NCBI GenBank assembly: GCA_947497635.1
Contig: CANMHZ010000009.1
Coordinates: forward strand, 1 to 14,309
DNA length: 14,309 bases
Origin: Helicobacteraceae bacterium
GTDB taxonomy: Bacteria; Campylobacterota; Campylobacteria; Campylobacterales; Sulfurimonadaceae
Reading direction: 5' to 3'
Positions 6,585 to 12,397 of the stretch are shown here, in pieces. The notes beneath the pieces are model-generated. The model saw nothing but the letters and a program-made list of their open reading frames with translations, was not told the DNA's origin and did not search any database. Both the position numbers and the translations under genes were made by a program. How positions within the stretch are numbered: position 1 is the first letter of the stretch; each line of letters starts with the position of its first letter.

Positions 6585-7598
6585 TCAAACAATCCAAGCT
6601 CCATCTTTATAAACAATTTCATCTCCCAGTGTAAAAGTGTCCGTATCAACAAAAATATCGACATGGTATTTCCCGTCTCGGCGTTTAAATCCTGGTTTGC
6701 CATAGATACCGTGCTTTGCCCCTAACGACAAATGAACACCGCACATACGCTCATACGTTCCTGTATCCGCAACGGTGCGTGTCTTGTCAAAAGCTCGGTT
6801 AAGTCCTAGCCCTAGCTCTCGTATCCAAACTGTTCCCTCATCTCTACGGATATTAAAAAGTATCTCATCAAACGCAGGGGTTGAATTTTCACACGCTACG
6901 ACTTGCCCCTCTTGTACGATAATGGTAATGGGCGTTGTGGGTGTATTGAGCTTGTAGGTGACATCTCCAAAACAAAAAATCTTTGCCCGTCCATGCAGTG
7001 CACGTAAATCTTGCGCCTCGGTGAAGACCTCCCCCAATGGAAACTGACCGCCAGTATTGGGCATATCGGAGTAGTCACCAATATTGAGTTTGGCAGGCTC
7101 AAAAGGGGTGTCATAGATCAAAAGTTCCCCGCCACTGTCGATGATACCCGATGGTGCAGCGTCTATCTTGGCTTTGAGACCACGACCAACCCCCCGATAA
7201 TACTCAGCGTCATACGCCAATGAATCAATATAATACTCCGCTTCATCATCCGACATACGGCTAAGATGAGGGTGTTCGATCACTTTGATCTGTTTTTTGA
7301 ACAACTCGACCCGCAGACGAAACTCATTGAGACGAAAACTTTTGGATTGAACCAAAGCCACCAAATCAAAAGGATGAAGTGAATCAAAAATTTCGAGTAT
7401 CTTTTCTGGTGCGCTAGCATTAAAATCAACGAATAGAGCATTGGGCAAACAACGTTTATACCCCTCCATCAAAAGAGTAGATAACAAACAATCGGTGTCA
7501 TAGACTACAACGGCACGCTCTTTGTCGGTATGGTTAAAGGCGGTACTTACGAGACTATGCAGGTTGCTTTGGGCTTTTAGAATCAACGTTTCCGACAT
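6585..7598 (-). CDS. M29-like metallopeptidase (thermophilic aminopeptidase family) homologue
   Basis: The 337-residue cytoplasmic protein has a C-terminal half that resembles the M29 aminopeptidase fold. Candidate metal ligands appear in family order: Glu190 in PLGEVFTE, Glu261 in RELGLGLN, His289 in GVHLSLG, and His312 with Asp314 in KYHVDIFVD. The N-terminal half (1-150) is a poorly conserved alpha/beta region. It is shorter than typical M29 enzymes (about 400 residues), so peptidase activity is an inference and another metal-dependent role is possible. The ATG has an AAGGAA Shine-Dalgarno, and a TATAAT box lies about 50 bases upstream on the minus strand (7647-7652). It converges on the tRNA and is transcribed alone. 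Confidence 0.6.
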   Translation of the reverse strand: MSETLILKAQSNLHSLVSTAFNHTDKERAVVVYDTDCLLSTLLMEGYKRCLPNALFVDFNASAPEKILEIFDSLHPFDLVALVQSKSFRLNEFRLRVELFKKQIKVIEHPHLSRMSDDEAEYYIDSLAYDAEYYRGVGRGLKAKIDAAPSGIIDSGGELLIYDTPFEPAKLNIGDYSDMPNTGGQFPLGEVFTEAQDLRALHGRAKIFCFGDVTYKLNTPTTPITIIVQEGQVVACENSTPAFDEILFNIRRDEGTVWIRELGLGLNRAFDKTRTVADTGTYERMCGVHLSLGAKHGIYGKPGFKRRDGKYHVDIFVDTDTFTLGDEIVYKDGAWIV

Positions 7599-7646
7599 GA
7601 ATATTCCTTACTTGAGGGGATAGTGGATAGGTTTTTAAAGAGGGGA

Positions 7647-7652
7647 ATTATA
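7647..7652 (-). promoter_or_regulatory. -10 box for the M29-like gene
   Basis: TATAAT on the minus strand lies 49 bases upstream of the ATG at 7598, within the 110-base gap. No consensus -35 box is seen. Confidence 0.5.
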
Positions 7653-7708
7653 ACGAAGCTTTGGGTACGTTAAATATAAAATGCTTACAGACTCTGCACT
7701 TTTTTTCA

Positions 7709-7891
7709 CTAGCTGCGAAACATGTGTAAAGATCCTTGACCTCCAATTTCTAACTCTTTTAAATCACAAGCTCTACGGAAAAATTCGTCCTCATGTGTAG
7801 GATCATAGGAGTATGTTTCTTGTTGGACATCGTAAAGAAGACTATTGAGATTGAAAAGGTTATTTTTAAAGAGAAAAACGAAACACTGCAT
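7709..7891 (-). pseudogene. Relic related to the 8763-8870 relic, possibly Sel1/Hcp-type
   Basis: This 60-codon frame begins 5 bases after the stop of the secreted-protein gene and has no Shine-Dalgarno. Its middle reads NLNSLLYDVQ, then DPTHEDEFFRRACDLKELE. This matches a second relic on the opposite strand at 8763-8870 (NVNRLLF, then NPTDEDDTFNKACDLK), so the frame was once protein-coding. The ..ACDLK.. segment recalls Sel1-like repeats of cysteine-rich Hcp proteins common in Campylobacterota, but only part of one repeat is visible. It is probably a gene fragment; expression as a small protein cannot be excluded. Confidence 0.4.
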
Positions 7892-7895
7892 AAGA

Positions 7896-8588
7896 TCAGT
7901 TATTTAAATGAACTTTACGAATCCATGAAGTAAGTAGATCCTCTAAATCATAAATTGTTCTTTCCCCTTGATATTCTTTCCAAAGATAAAAATTTACTGA
8001 TTTTTTACTAACCAATGTTATTGCGAATAAACCAAGCATTGTTTTTTGTTTTCCTTCTTCGGTCTGAATATTTTGAATAATTCCAAAATAAAGGGCATTG
8101 TTGTCTTGGTGTATTATTCCAAGACTTTTTGTCTCATTCAACTCCACTGCTGGAAAGTGTCTTTCAATAACTTTTTTAATATCACTAGTTGATTTATTTA
8201 GGAATTTTATACCTTGTTTTCTAAATATGTTCTCCATTTGAGACAAATATTCTTTTCTACTCATATTTAATTTTTTATTTACTAAACCCAATGGTGCTAA
8301 CACATAACCATAATCATTAAGAGTTGCGCTTTCACCTTTACGCCATAATCGTAGTTGTTCACAATCAGCAAATACTAAATTTATCTGATTTATATTCTGA
8401 TTTGCATCTTCTAAATATTTTATTAATCTACTATCAGATTGGTTAGAATTATTCAAATGACAATAACCATTTGGGAGAGGGGTGGAAATTTTATCATTAC
8501 CTATTAAAATATCTTCTGCACCTACTGATACAGGAAACATCATAAAAAACAGTAAAACATATTTCAATATCTTTTTATAAATATACAT
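7896..8588 (-). CDS. Predicted secreted protein of unknown function
   Basis: The 230-residue protein has a clear signal peptide: Lys5-Lys6, a hydrophobic core at about 8-20, and a likely cleavage site after SVGA (24). The mature part is hydrophilic, with a PLPNGYCHL motif (37-45) and a second cysteine at 76 in VFADCEQL. The two could form a disulfide, which fits a periplasmic or exported location. I do not recognise the family. The gene is strongly AT-rich compared with its neighbours and sits alone in a decayed region, which suggests recent acquisition. The Shine-Dalgarno contains a run of six G on the coding strand (8594-8599), unusually long. Confidence 0.7.
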   Translation of the reverse strand: MYIYKKILKYVLLFFMMFPVSVGAEDILIGNDKISTPLPNGYCHLNNSNQSDSRLIKYLEDANQNINQINLVFADCEQLRLWRKGESATLNDYGYVLAPLGLVNKKLNMSRKEYLSQMENIFRKQGIKFLNKSTSDIKKVIERHFPAVELNETKSLGIIHQDNNALYFGIIQNIQTEEGKQKTMLGLFAITLVSKKSVNFYLWKEYQGERTIYDLEDLLTSWIRKVHLNN

Positions 8589-8750
8589 ATAAGCCCCCCT
8601 CTTCTTGGATTAAATGTAACACGTTAAAAGTGAATTTATGTCATTAATGAGTATATATTGCAAGTATTTTACTACATAATATTCTAAAAACGTCACAAAA
8701 GATTTTAAATCTACAGCTGATTTGTTCTGTTATATTCTTTTGGCATATAA

Positions 8751-8921
8751 AACACGGATCAGGCGTTAAATGTTAATAGACTTCTTTTTCGATACAAAAT
8801 AGAACCCGATAATCCTACGGACGAAGATGATACTTTCAATAAAGCTTGTGATTTAAAATCGGGGGATCAAGGGGATAGACCCCTTGGCACTAATGAATTA
8901 GTGGCGCAAAAACGCACATAA
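8751..8921 (+). pseudogene. Start-less relic homologous to the one at 7709-7891
   Basis: An open frame of 56 sense codons without an ATG encodes NVNRLLFRYK (about 8769-8798), then NPTDEDDTFNKACDLK (8811-8858). It is clearly similar at protein level to the minus-strand relic at 7709-7891. A 16-base stretch, AGCTTGTGATTTAAAA at 8843-8858, is identical to the reverse complement of 7757-7772. The tail (after about 8870) does not match. It overlaps the 3' end of the 19-codon ORF on the other strand. Confidence 0.4.
8868..8886 (-). other. Hairpin 3' of the 19-codon ORF, possible anti-Shine-Dalgarno
   Basis: CAAGGGG (8868-8874) and CCCCTTG (8880-8886) form a 7-bp stem with a 5-base loop, 3 bases after the ORF's stop. 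In the minus-strand RNA it contains CCCCUU, and CCCCC follows at 8861-8865. Either could pair with the AAGGGGG Shine-Dalgarno of the same mRNA. There is no immediate T-run, so it is not a clear terminator. Confidence 0.4.
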
Positions 8922-8949
8922 GAAATAGTGTGAGTATGATCTTATCCAT
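8890..8949 (-). CDS. 19-aa hydrophobic peptide, candidate type I toxin
   Basis: The ORF encodes MDKIILTLFLMCVFAPLIH, a short charged N-terminus followed by a hydrophobic stretch long enough to enter a membrane. It resembles in size and build the Ibs-type toxins of type I toxin-antitoxin systems, though no sequence homology is claimed. The Shine-Dalgarno AGAAGGGGG, five bases before the ATG, is one of the strongest in the window. The mRNA flanking this site is complementary to the small RNA encoded just upstream on the same strand: 12 bases at 8960-8971 plus flanks, and 10 bases within codons 4-7 at 8930-8939. A 16-base palindrome covers the stop codon (8888-8903). Toxicity is inferred. Confidence 0.5.
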   Translation of the reverse strand: MDKIILTLFLMCVFAPLIH

Positions 8950-8981
8950 AACGACCCCCTTCTGTTGAATCTTTGGAGGAC

Positions 8982-9019
8982 AAAAAAAAAGGTCAAGGGG
9001 TAATTAATCCCTCAACCTT
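8982..9019 (-). terminator. Rho-independent terminator of the small RNA
   Basis: In the minus-strand RNA, AAGGUUGAGGG (9019-9009) pairs along its full 11 bases with CCCUUGACCUU (8999-8989), using two adjacent G-U wobbles, and is followed by nine U overlapping the stem end (8990-8982). In + strand RNA the two wobbles would be A-C mismatches, which shows the minus strand is the functional one. Confidence 0.85.
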
Positions 9020-9061
9020 CATATTGTCGCTCCATTGATTCAACAGAAAAGTCACACTCAC
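8982..9061 (-). ncRNA. Candidate ~80-nt antisense-type small RNA
   Basis: The element runs from an extended -10 promoter (9069-9077) to a strong terminator (8982-9019), giving a transcript of about 80 nt with its start near 9061. Its 5' half can base-pair with the adjacent 19-codon ORF's mRNA. GTGAGTGTGA (9061-9052) pairs over 10 bases, one of them G-U, with codons 4-7. TTCTGTTGAATC (9048-9037) pairs perfectly with the 5' leader, then TGGAG and GAC pair further out. The Shine-Dalgarno and AUG lie in the roughly 20 bases between the two pairing blocks. This resembles trans-acting antitoxin RNAs of neighbouring type I pairs such as IstR/TisB. An alternative is a cis leader that folds on itself and attenuates the downstream ORF. 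Confidence 0.6.
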
Positions 9062-9068
9062 AAAAGGG

Positions 9069-9077
9069 ATTATAGCA
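9069..9077 (-). promoter_or_regulatory. Extended -10 promoter of the small RNA
   Basis: The minus strand reads TGC TATAAT, a perfect -10 hexamer with the extended TGn element. The predicted start is seven bases downstream near 9061. The upstream region is A/T-rich with no -35 consensus, usual for Campylobacterota. Confidence 0.7.
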
Positions 9078-9116
9078 CAAGTAATAAAATATAAAAATAG
9101 GGTTAGGGGTTTACGC

Positions 9117-9122
9117 TATAAT
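9117..9122 (+). promoter_or_regulatory. -10 box for the solute-binding protein gene
   Basis: TATAAT lies 24 bases before the TTG start at 9146 and diverges from the small-RNA promoter 43 bases away. No -35 consensus is visible. Confidence 0.55.
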
Positions 9123-9145
9123 TCACTCCAAAAATAGGCTAAGTA

Positions 9146-10648
9146 TTGAAATTTGTATTTTTTTCCCTCCTTTTTAGTTTGATGTTAACTGCTTCTACTC
9201 TCCATCTTAGTGCTTCCTCCAATCCCGCCCGTCTTAACCCTCTTATCGCAACCGACTCCGCTAGCGGTGAAATTGCTAATTTTATTTTTAATGCCCTCGT
9301 CAAATACGATGCTACGGGGCAAAAGGTGATTGGGGATTTGGCGCAATCGTACAAAAGAGTCTCCCCCACCGTTATCGAGTTTAAACTTCGCCATGGGGTG
9401 ATGTGGAGTGATGGGAAGCCTTTTAGTGCTGCGGATGTTGTTTTCACCTACGATCTTATCACCTCCCCCAAAGTAACAAGCCCCTACGCGACCGATTTTC
9501 GGGTGGTCAAAGAGGTGAGGGCGATTGATCCCTATACCGTGCGTGTTACCTATAAAAAGCCCTATTTTAAAGCGTTAGAAATTTGGATGATGGGGATTGT
9601 CCCCCGTCATATTCTTGAAAAAGAAAAAGATATTATGGGGAGCTCTTTTAACACCCACCCAACAGGAACAGGACCGTACATCTTAAAAAAGCTAGAGTTT
9701 TCCAAACAAATTGAGCTGGTTTCCAATCCCCATTATTTTGAACACCGTCCCAAAATTGAGACGATTATTTTTCATGTTATCAGCGACCCAATGACTCGTT
9801 TTTTGATGCTGAAAAACGGTGAAATTGATATTGATGGACTGGAGCCGATGCAAGCGCAGCGTCAGTTAGGCAAAACATTTCATCAACGGTTTAAACAATT
9901 GGAATTGCCATCGCACAGCTACACCTATTTGGGCTTTAATTTACGGCTCAAAAAGTTTCAAGATCCTCGTGTTCGTGAAGCGTTGTCACTTGCCATTGAT
10001 CGCCAAGAACTGGTCGATATTTTGTTTCTCAATCACGGGTCTGTCTGTACAGGACCATTTTTACCGGGGAGCAAAGGGTTTGACGAGGCGGTAAAAACAC
10101 CCAAAAGGGATCTCATCAGAGCAAAAGCCCTTTTAAAATCGGCAGGGTATGATGCAACAAATCCCTTGGGTTTTGAGATTGCCACCTCCAATTCTAACCC
10201 TATTCGCCCTTATGCGGCGGAGATATTACAGCGGCAACTTTTAGCCGTTGGGGTGAAAGTAACGCTCAAAGTAATGGAGTGGCAAGCCTTTTTAAACACC
10301 GTCGTTATGCCCAAAAAGTTTGAAACGGTGCTACTTGGATGGGGACTTTCTCTCACTCCTGATCCTTATATGATTTGGCACAGTGATTCGGATGTTGTGG
10401 GGGGATTTAATATGATCGGGTATCACTCCAAAAAAACGGATAGATTGATCGAAAAAATGGAAAACTCGACAGAGCCTGAGAAGACAGCGGCATTACAACG
10501 AGATATATTTAGCTCCATCGTACACGACAATCCGTATCTATTTTTAGTCGTTCCCAATGATATTCATGTCTATAATCGACAGATACAAGGGATAAAACCG
10601 ACGATAAATGGGATTTGGGACAATTATATTGATTGGGAGAAAAAGTGA
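9146..10648 (+). CDS. ABC transporter substrate-binding protein, family 5 (peptide/oligopeptide type)
   Basis: The 500-residue periplasmic protein matches the DppA/OppA-type SBP_bac_5 family. Its signature is the LRHGVMWSDGKPFSAADVVF segment (81-100), followed by PTGTGPY (172-178) and DPRVREALSLAIDRQELV (about 273-290). The N-terminus (residues 1-22) is a signal peptide without a lipobox cysteine, so it is probably soluble in the periplasm. The start codon is TTG at 9146; the next in-frame ATG at 9182 would cut into the signal peptide. The likely ligands are peptides or related solutes. No permease or ATPase gene adjoins it, so the transporter must be encoded elsewhere. It overlaps the HAD gene by four bases. 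Confidence 0.9.
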   Translation: MKFVFFSLLFSLMLTASTLHLSASSNPARLNPLIATDSASGEIANFIFNALVKYDATGQKVIGDLAQSYKRVSPTVIEFKLRHGVMWSDGKPFSAADVVFTYDLITSPKVTSPYATDFRVVKEVRAIDPYTVRVTYKKPYFKALEIWMMGIVPRHILEKEKDIMGSSFNTHPTGTGPYILKKLEFSKQIELVSNPHYFEHRPKIETIIFHVISDPMTRFLMLKNGEIDIDGLEPMQAQRQLGKTFHQRFKQLELPSHSYTYLGFNLRLKKFQDPRVREALSLAIDRQELVDILFLNHGSVCTGPFLPGSKGFDEAVKTPKRDLIRAKALLKSAGYDATNPLGFEIATSNSNPIRPYAAEILQRQLLAVGVKVTLKVMEWQAFLNTVVMPKKFETVLLGWGLSLTPDPYMIWHSDSDVVGGFNMIGYHSKKTDRLIEKMENSTEPEKTAALQRDIFSSIVHDNPYLFLVVPNDIHVYNRQIQGIKPTINGIWDNYIDWEKK

Positions 10649-11295
10649 AAAAAATAATACTGTTTGATTTAGATGGGACGTTGATTGATTCAACAGAGGC
10701 GATTTTGGAGAGTTTTTATCACGCACTTAATGCGCATGGCGAAGTTAGTGATATAACGGAAGAGATGATAACCGGACAAATTGGACATACTTTACAGACA
10801 ATGTTTACAGGAGTTGGAATATCTAGCGAAAATATTGAAGCGCATGTGGCTACGTATAAATTACATTATCGTGAAATCTCACGTTTCAAGACTTTTATGC
10901 TTCCTTACGCAATAGAGGCGATAAAAGAGGCATCACAATTTGCACGATTGGGAATTGTTACGACTAAAACAGGACACTATTCTCGTGAATTAATGGAACA
11001 TTTTGAACTCATGCACTATTTTGAAGTACTTATTGGGTTTGAAAATGTTACAAATACAAAACCCCATCCAGAACCTATTTTGACTGCATTAAAAGAGATG
11101 AATGCAGGTACCAAAAACGTATGGATGATTGGGGATACGAGTTTGGATTTAGAGGCATCAGTACGTGCTGGGATAGAAGGGGTAGGCGTTTTGAGCGGTT
11201 ATCATACGTTGGAACAATTGTCGCCATTTGCATTTACAATTCACAATAATGCCCTTGAAGCAGTTCGTCATATTGAAAAAGAGGGGATAAAGTAA
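10645..11295 (+). CDS. HAD-superfamily phosphatase, phosphoglycolate-phosphatase-like
   Basis: The 216-residue cytoplasmic protein has all four HAD motifs: I, DLDGT with nucleophile Asp8 and Asp10; II, VTT at 105-107; III, Lys139 in NTKPHPEP; IV, GDTSLDLE with Asp164 and Asp168. A helical cap occupies about 15-85. The family (Gph/PpaX-like) removes phosphate from small metabolites such as 2-phosphoglycolate or pyrophosphate; the substrate cannot be read from sequence. I chose the GTG at 10645, which overlaps the upstream stop as GTGA and has GGGAG five bases before it. The TTG at 10633 would add four residues and lacks a ribosome site. Translational coupling to the solute-binding gene is likely. 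Confidence 0.88.
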   Translation: MKKIILFDLDGTLIDSTEAILESFYHALNAHGEVSDITEEMITGQIGHTLQTMFTGVGISSENIEAHVATYKLHYREISRFKTFMLPYAIEAIKEASQFARLGIVTTKTGHYSRELMEHFELMHYFEVLIGFENVTNTKPHPEPILTALKEMNAGTKNVWMIGDTSLDLEASVRAGIEGVGVLSGYHTLEQLSPFAFTIHNNALEAVRHIEKEGIK

Positions 11296-11372
11296 CATTT
11301 TACCCAATGCTTTGAACACTATCAAAAATGGAAAGCTACATTTAAGAGCAAGTTTCCTAAAATACAGACACT

Positions 11373-11378
11373 GATAAT
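11373..11378 (+). promoter_or_regulatory. Possible -10 box for the por operon
   Basis: GATAAT lies 35 bases before the porG ATG in the 117-base gap after the HAD gene. No -35 consensus and no upstream terminator are visible. Confidence 0.35.
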
Positions 11379-11412
11379 ACAAGCTTAAAAATTGAAGTCA
11401 TAGGGAGAAGCC

Positions 11413-11970
11413 ATGCTCGAAATTCGATGGCATAGTCGCGCCGGTCAAGGTGCTGTAACGGGTGCAAAAGGTTTAGCAGACGTTGTATCTACTACAGGTA
11501 AGCACGTTCAAGCGTTTGCGTTCTACGGTTCAGCTAAACGGGGTGCTGCAATGACAGCCTATAACCGTGTTGATGATAAAGTAATTATGAATCACGAGAA
11601 ATTCATGGCTCCAGATTACGTTCTTGTTATTGACCCTGCATTAGTCTACGTAGCTGATTTTACGGCATTTGAGAAGCCTGATACTGTTTATATTATTACC
11701 ACCCATCTCACAACTGAAGAGCTTATTGCTTCTCAGCCAAAGCTTGAAGGTAAAAAAGTACACACCGTTGATTGTATTAAAATTTCGCAAGAGACAATCG
11801 GAAAAGCGATCCCCAATACACCAATGCTCGGCGCATTGATGAAGGTTTCGGGAATGTATGAAATGGACTTTTTCAAAGAGAATATGATTCGTGTATTGAA
11901 AAAACTACCACAAAAAATCATTGACGCCAACATGATCGCGATCCAACGCGCTTATGATGAAGTAAAGTAA
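11413..11970 (+). CDS. porG: Pyruvate:ferredoxin (flavodoxin) oxidoreductase, gamma subunit
   Basis: The 185-residue subunit carries the gamma-domain signature EIRWHSRAGQGAVTGAKGLA (3-22), then AFYGSAKRGAAMTAYNRV (36-53), and the DYVLVIDPAL segment. In the four-subunit enzyme this domain helps bind coenzyme A and pack the heterotetramer. It opens an operon in the order gamma-delta-alpha-beta, the arrangement of porGDAB in Helicobacter pylori, rather than the oorDABC order of 2-oxoglutarate oxidoreductase. That order is the main reason for calling pyruvate as substrate. An AGGGAG Shine-Dalgarno precedes the ATG, and porD follows after 10 bases. Confidence 0.93.
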   Translation: MLEIRWHSRAGQGAVTGAKGLADVVSTTGKHVQAFAFYGSAKRGAAMTAYNRVDDKVIMNHEKFMAPDYVLVIDPALVYVADFTAFEKPDTVYIITTHLTTEELIASQPKLEGKKVHTVDCIKISQETIGKAIPNTPMLGALMKVSGMYEMDFFKENMIRVLKKLPQKIIDANMIAIQRAYDEVK

Positions 11971-11980
11971 GGAGCCTAGA

Positions 11981-12397
11981 ATGGAAAAAGCAGGATGGGA
12001 TGGATTTGAAATCGGCGCAATGCTTCGAACCTTTGATGGAGCAATACAAAATATTGCAACAACATTGCCAGAAGATAGAGCCTATTCTCAATCAAGTTCG
12101 TTTACGGCGAGTGTAGCCGACTGGCGTATTGAAAAACCGTTATTTAACAAAGATTATTGTATTGATTGCCAATTTTGTTGGATTTTTTGTCCCGATATGT
12201 CAATCATTTCTCGTGATAAAAAGATGATTGGAATTGATTTTGATCACTGTAAAGGGTGTGGAATTTGTGTGGAAGTATGTCCGACAAATCCAAAATCACT
12301 TTTGATGTTTCCTGAACAAAAAGATGAAGAGAGTGCTCTCGTCGAGTGGCCTAAAAAAGTGAAAAAAGAAAAAGAAGATGAAGTAGGGGAAGAATAA
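11981..12397 (+). CDS. porD: Pyruvate:ferredoxin oxidoreductase, delta subunit (2x 4Fe-4S ferredoxin)
   Basis: The 138-residue subunit has two 4Fe-4S motifs: Cys60, 63, 66 and 70 (CIDCQFCWIFCP) and Cys90, 93, 96 and 100 (CKGCGICVEVCP). They pass electrons from the thiamine site to ferredoxin or flavodoxin. An N-terminal extension of about 50 residues precedes the clusters, and a highly charged Lys/Glu tail (about 125-138) follows. The Shine-Dalgarno is AAGGAG. The stop overlaps the porA start as TAATG, which indicates translational coupling. Confidence 0.95.
   Translation: MEKAGWDGFEIGAMLRTFDGAIQNIATTLPEDRAYSQSSSFTASVADWRIEKPLFNKDYCIDCQFCWIFCPDMSIISRDKKMIGIDFDHCKGCGICVEVCPTNPKSLLMFPEQKDEESALVEWPKKVKKEKEDEVGEE

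Larger units (their letters stand above)
8589..9145. other. Long intergenic region holding a relic and a small-RNA locus
   Basis: This 557-base stretch has no conventional gene. 8589-8750 is AT-rich and shows only weak promoter-like hexamers that I cannot assign. 8751-8921 carries a start-less protein relic. 8868-9077 carries the minus-strand small-RNA and 19-codon ORF locus. 9117-9122 holds the -10 box of the next + strand gene. Confidence 0.6.

Noticed and set aside
9011..9034. A seven-codon ORF (MERQYEG) inside the small RNA on the minus strand.
   Set aside because: It has no Shine-Dalgarno and its start lies within the segment complementary to the toxin-like mRNA, so it is more likely chance.
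8930..9061. The inverted repeat could be the ends of a small mobile element (MITE-like).
   Set aside because: No target-site duplication is visible at 8930/9061, and the wobble pairing, promoter, terminator and ORF on one strand fit an RNA locus better. It cannot be fully excluded without relatives.
9182..9184. ATG at 9182 as start of the solute-binding protein.
   Set aside because: It would remove most of the signal peptide that starts at the TTG at 9146.
10633..10644. TTG start at 10633 for the HAD protein.
   Set aside because: The GTG at 10645 has GGGAG at proper spacing and the classical GTGA overlap, and gives the usual MKKIILFDLDGT N-terminus.
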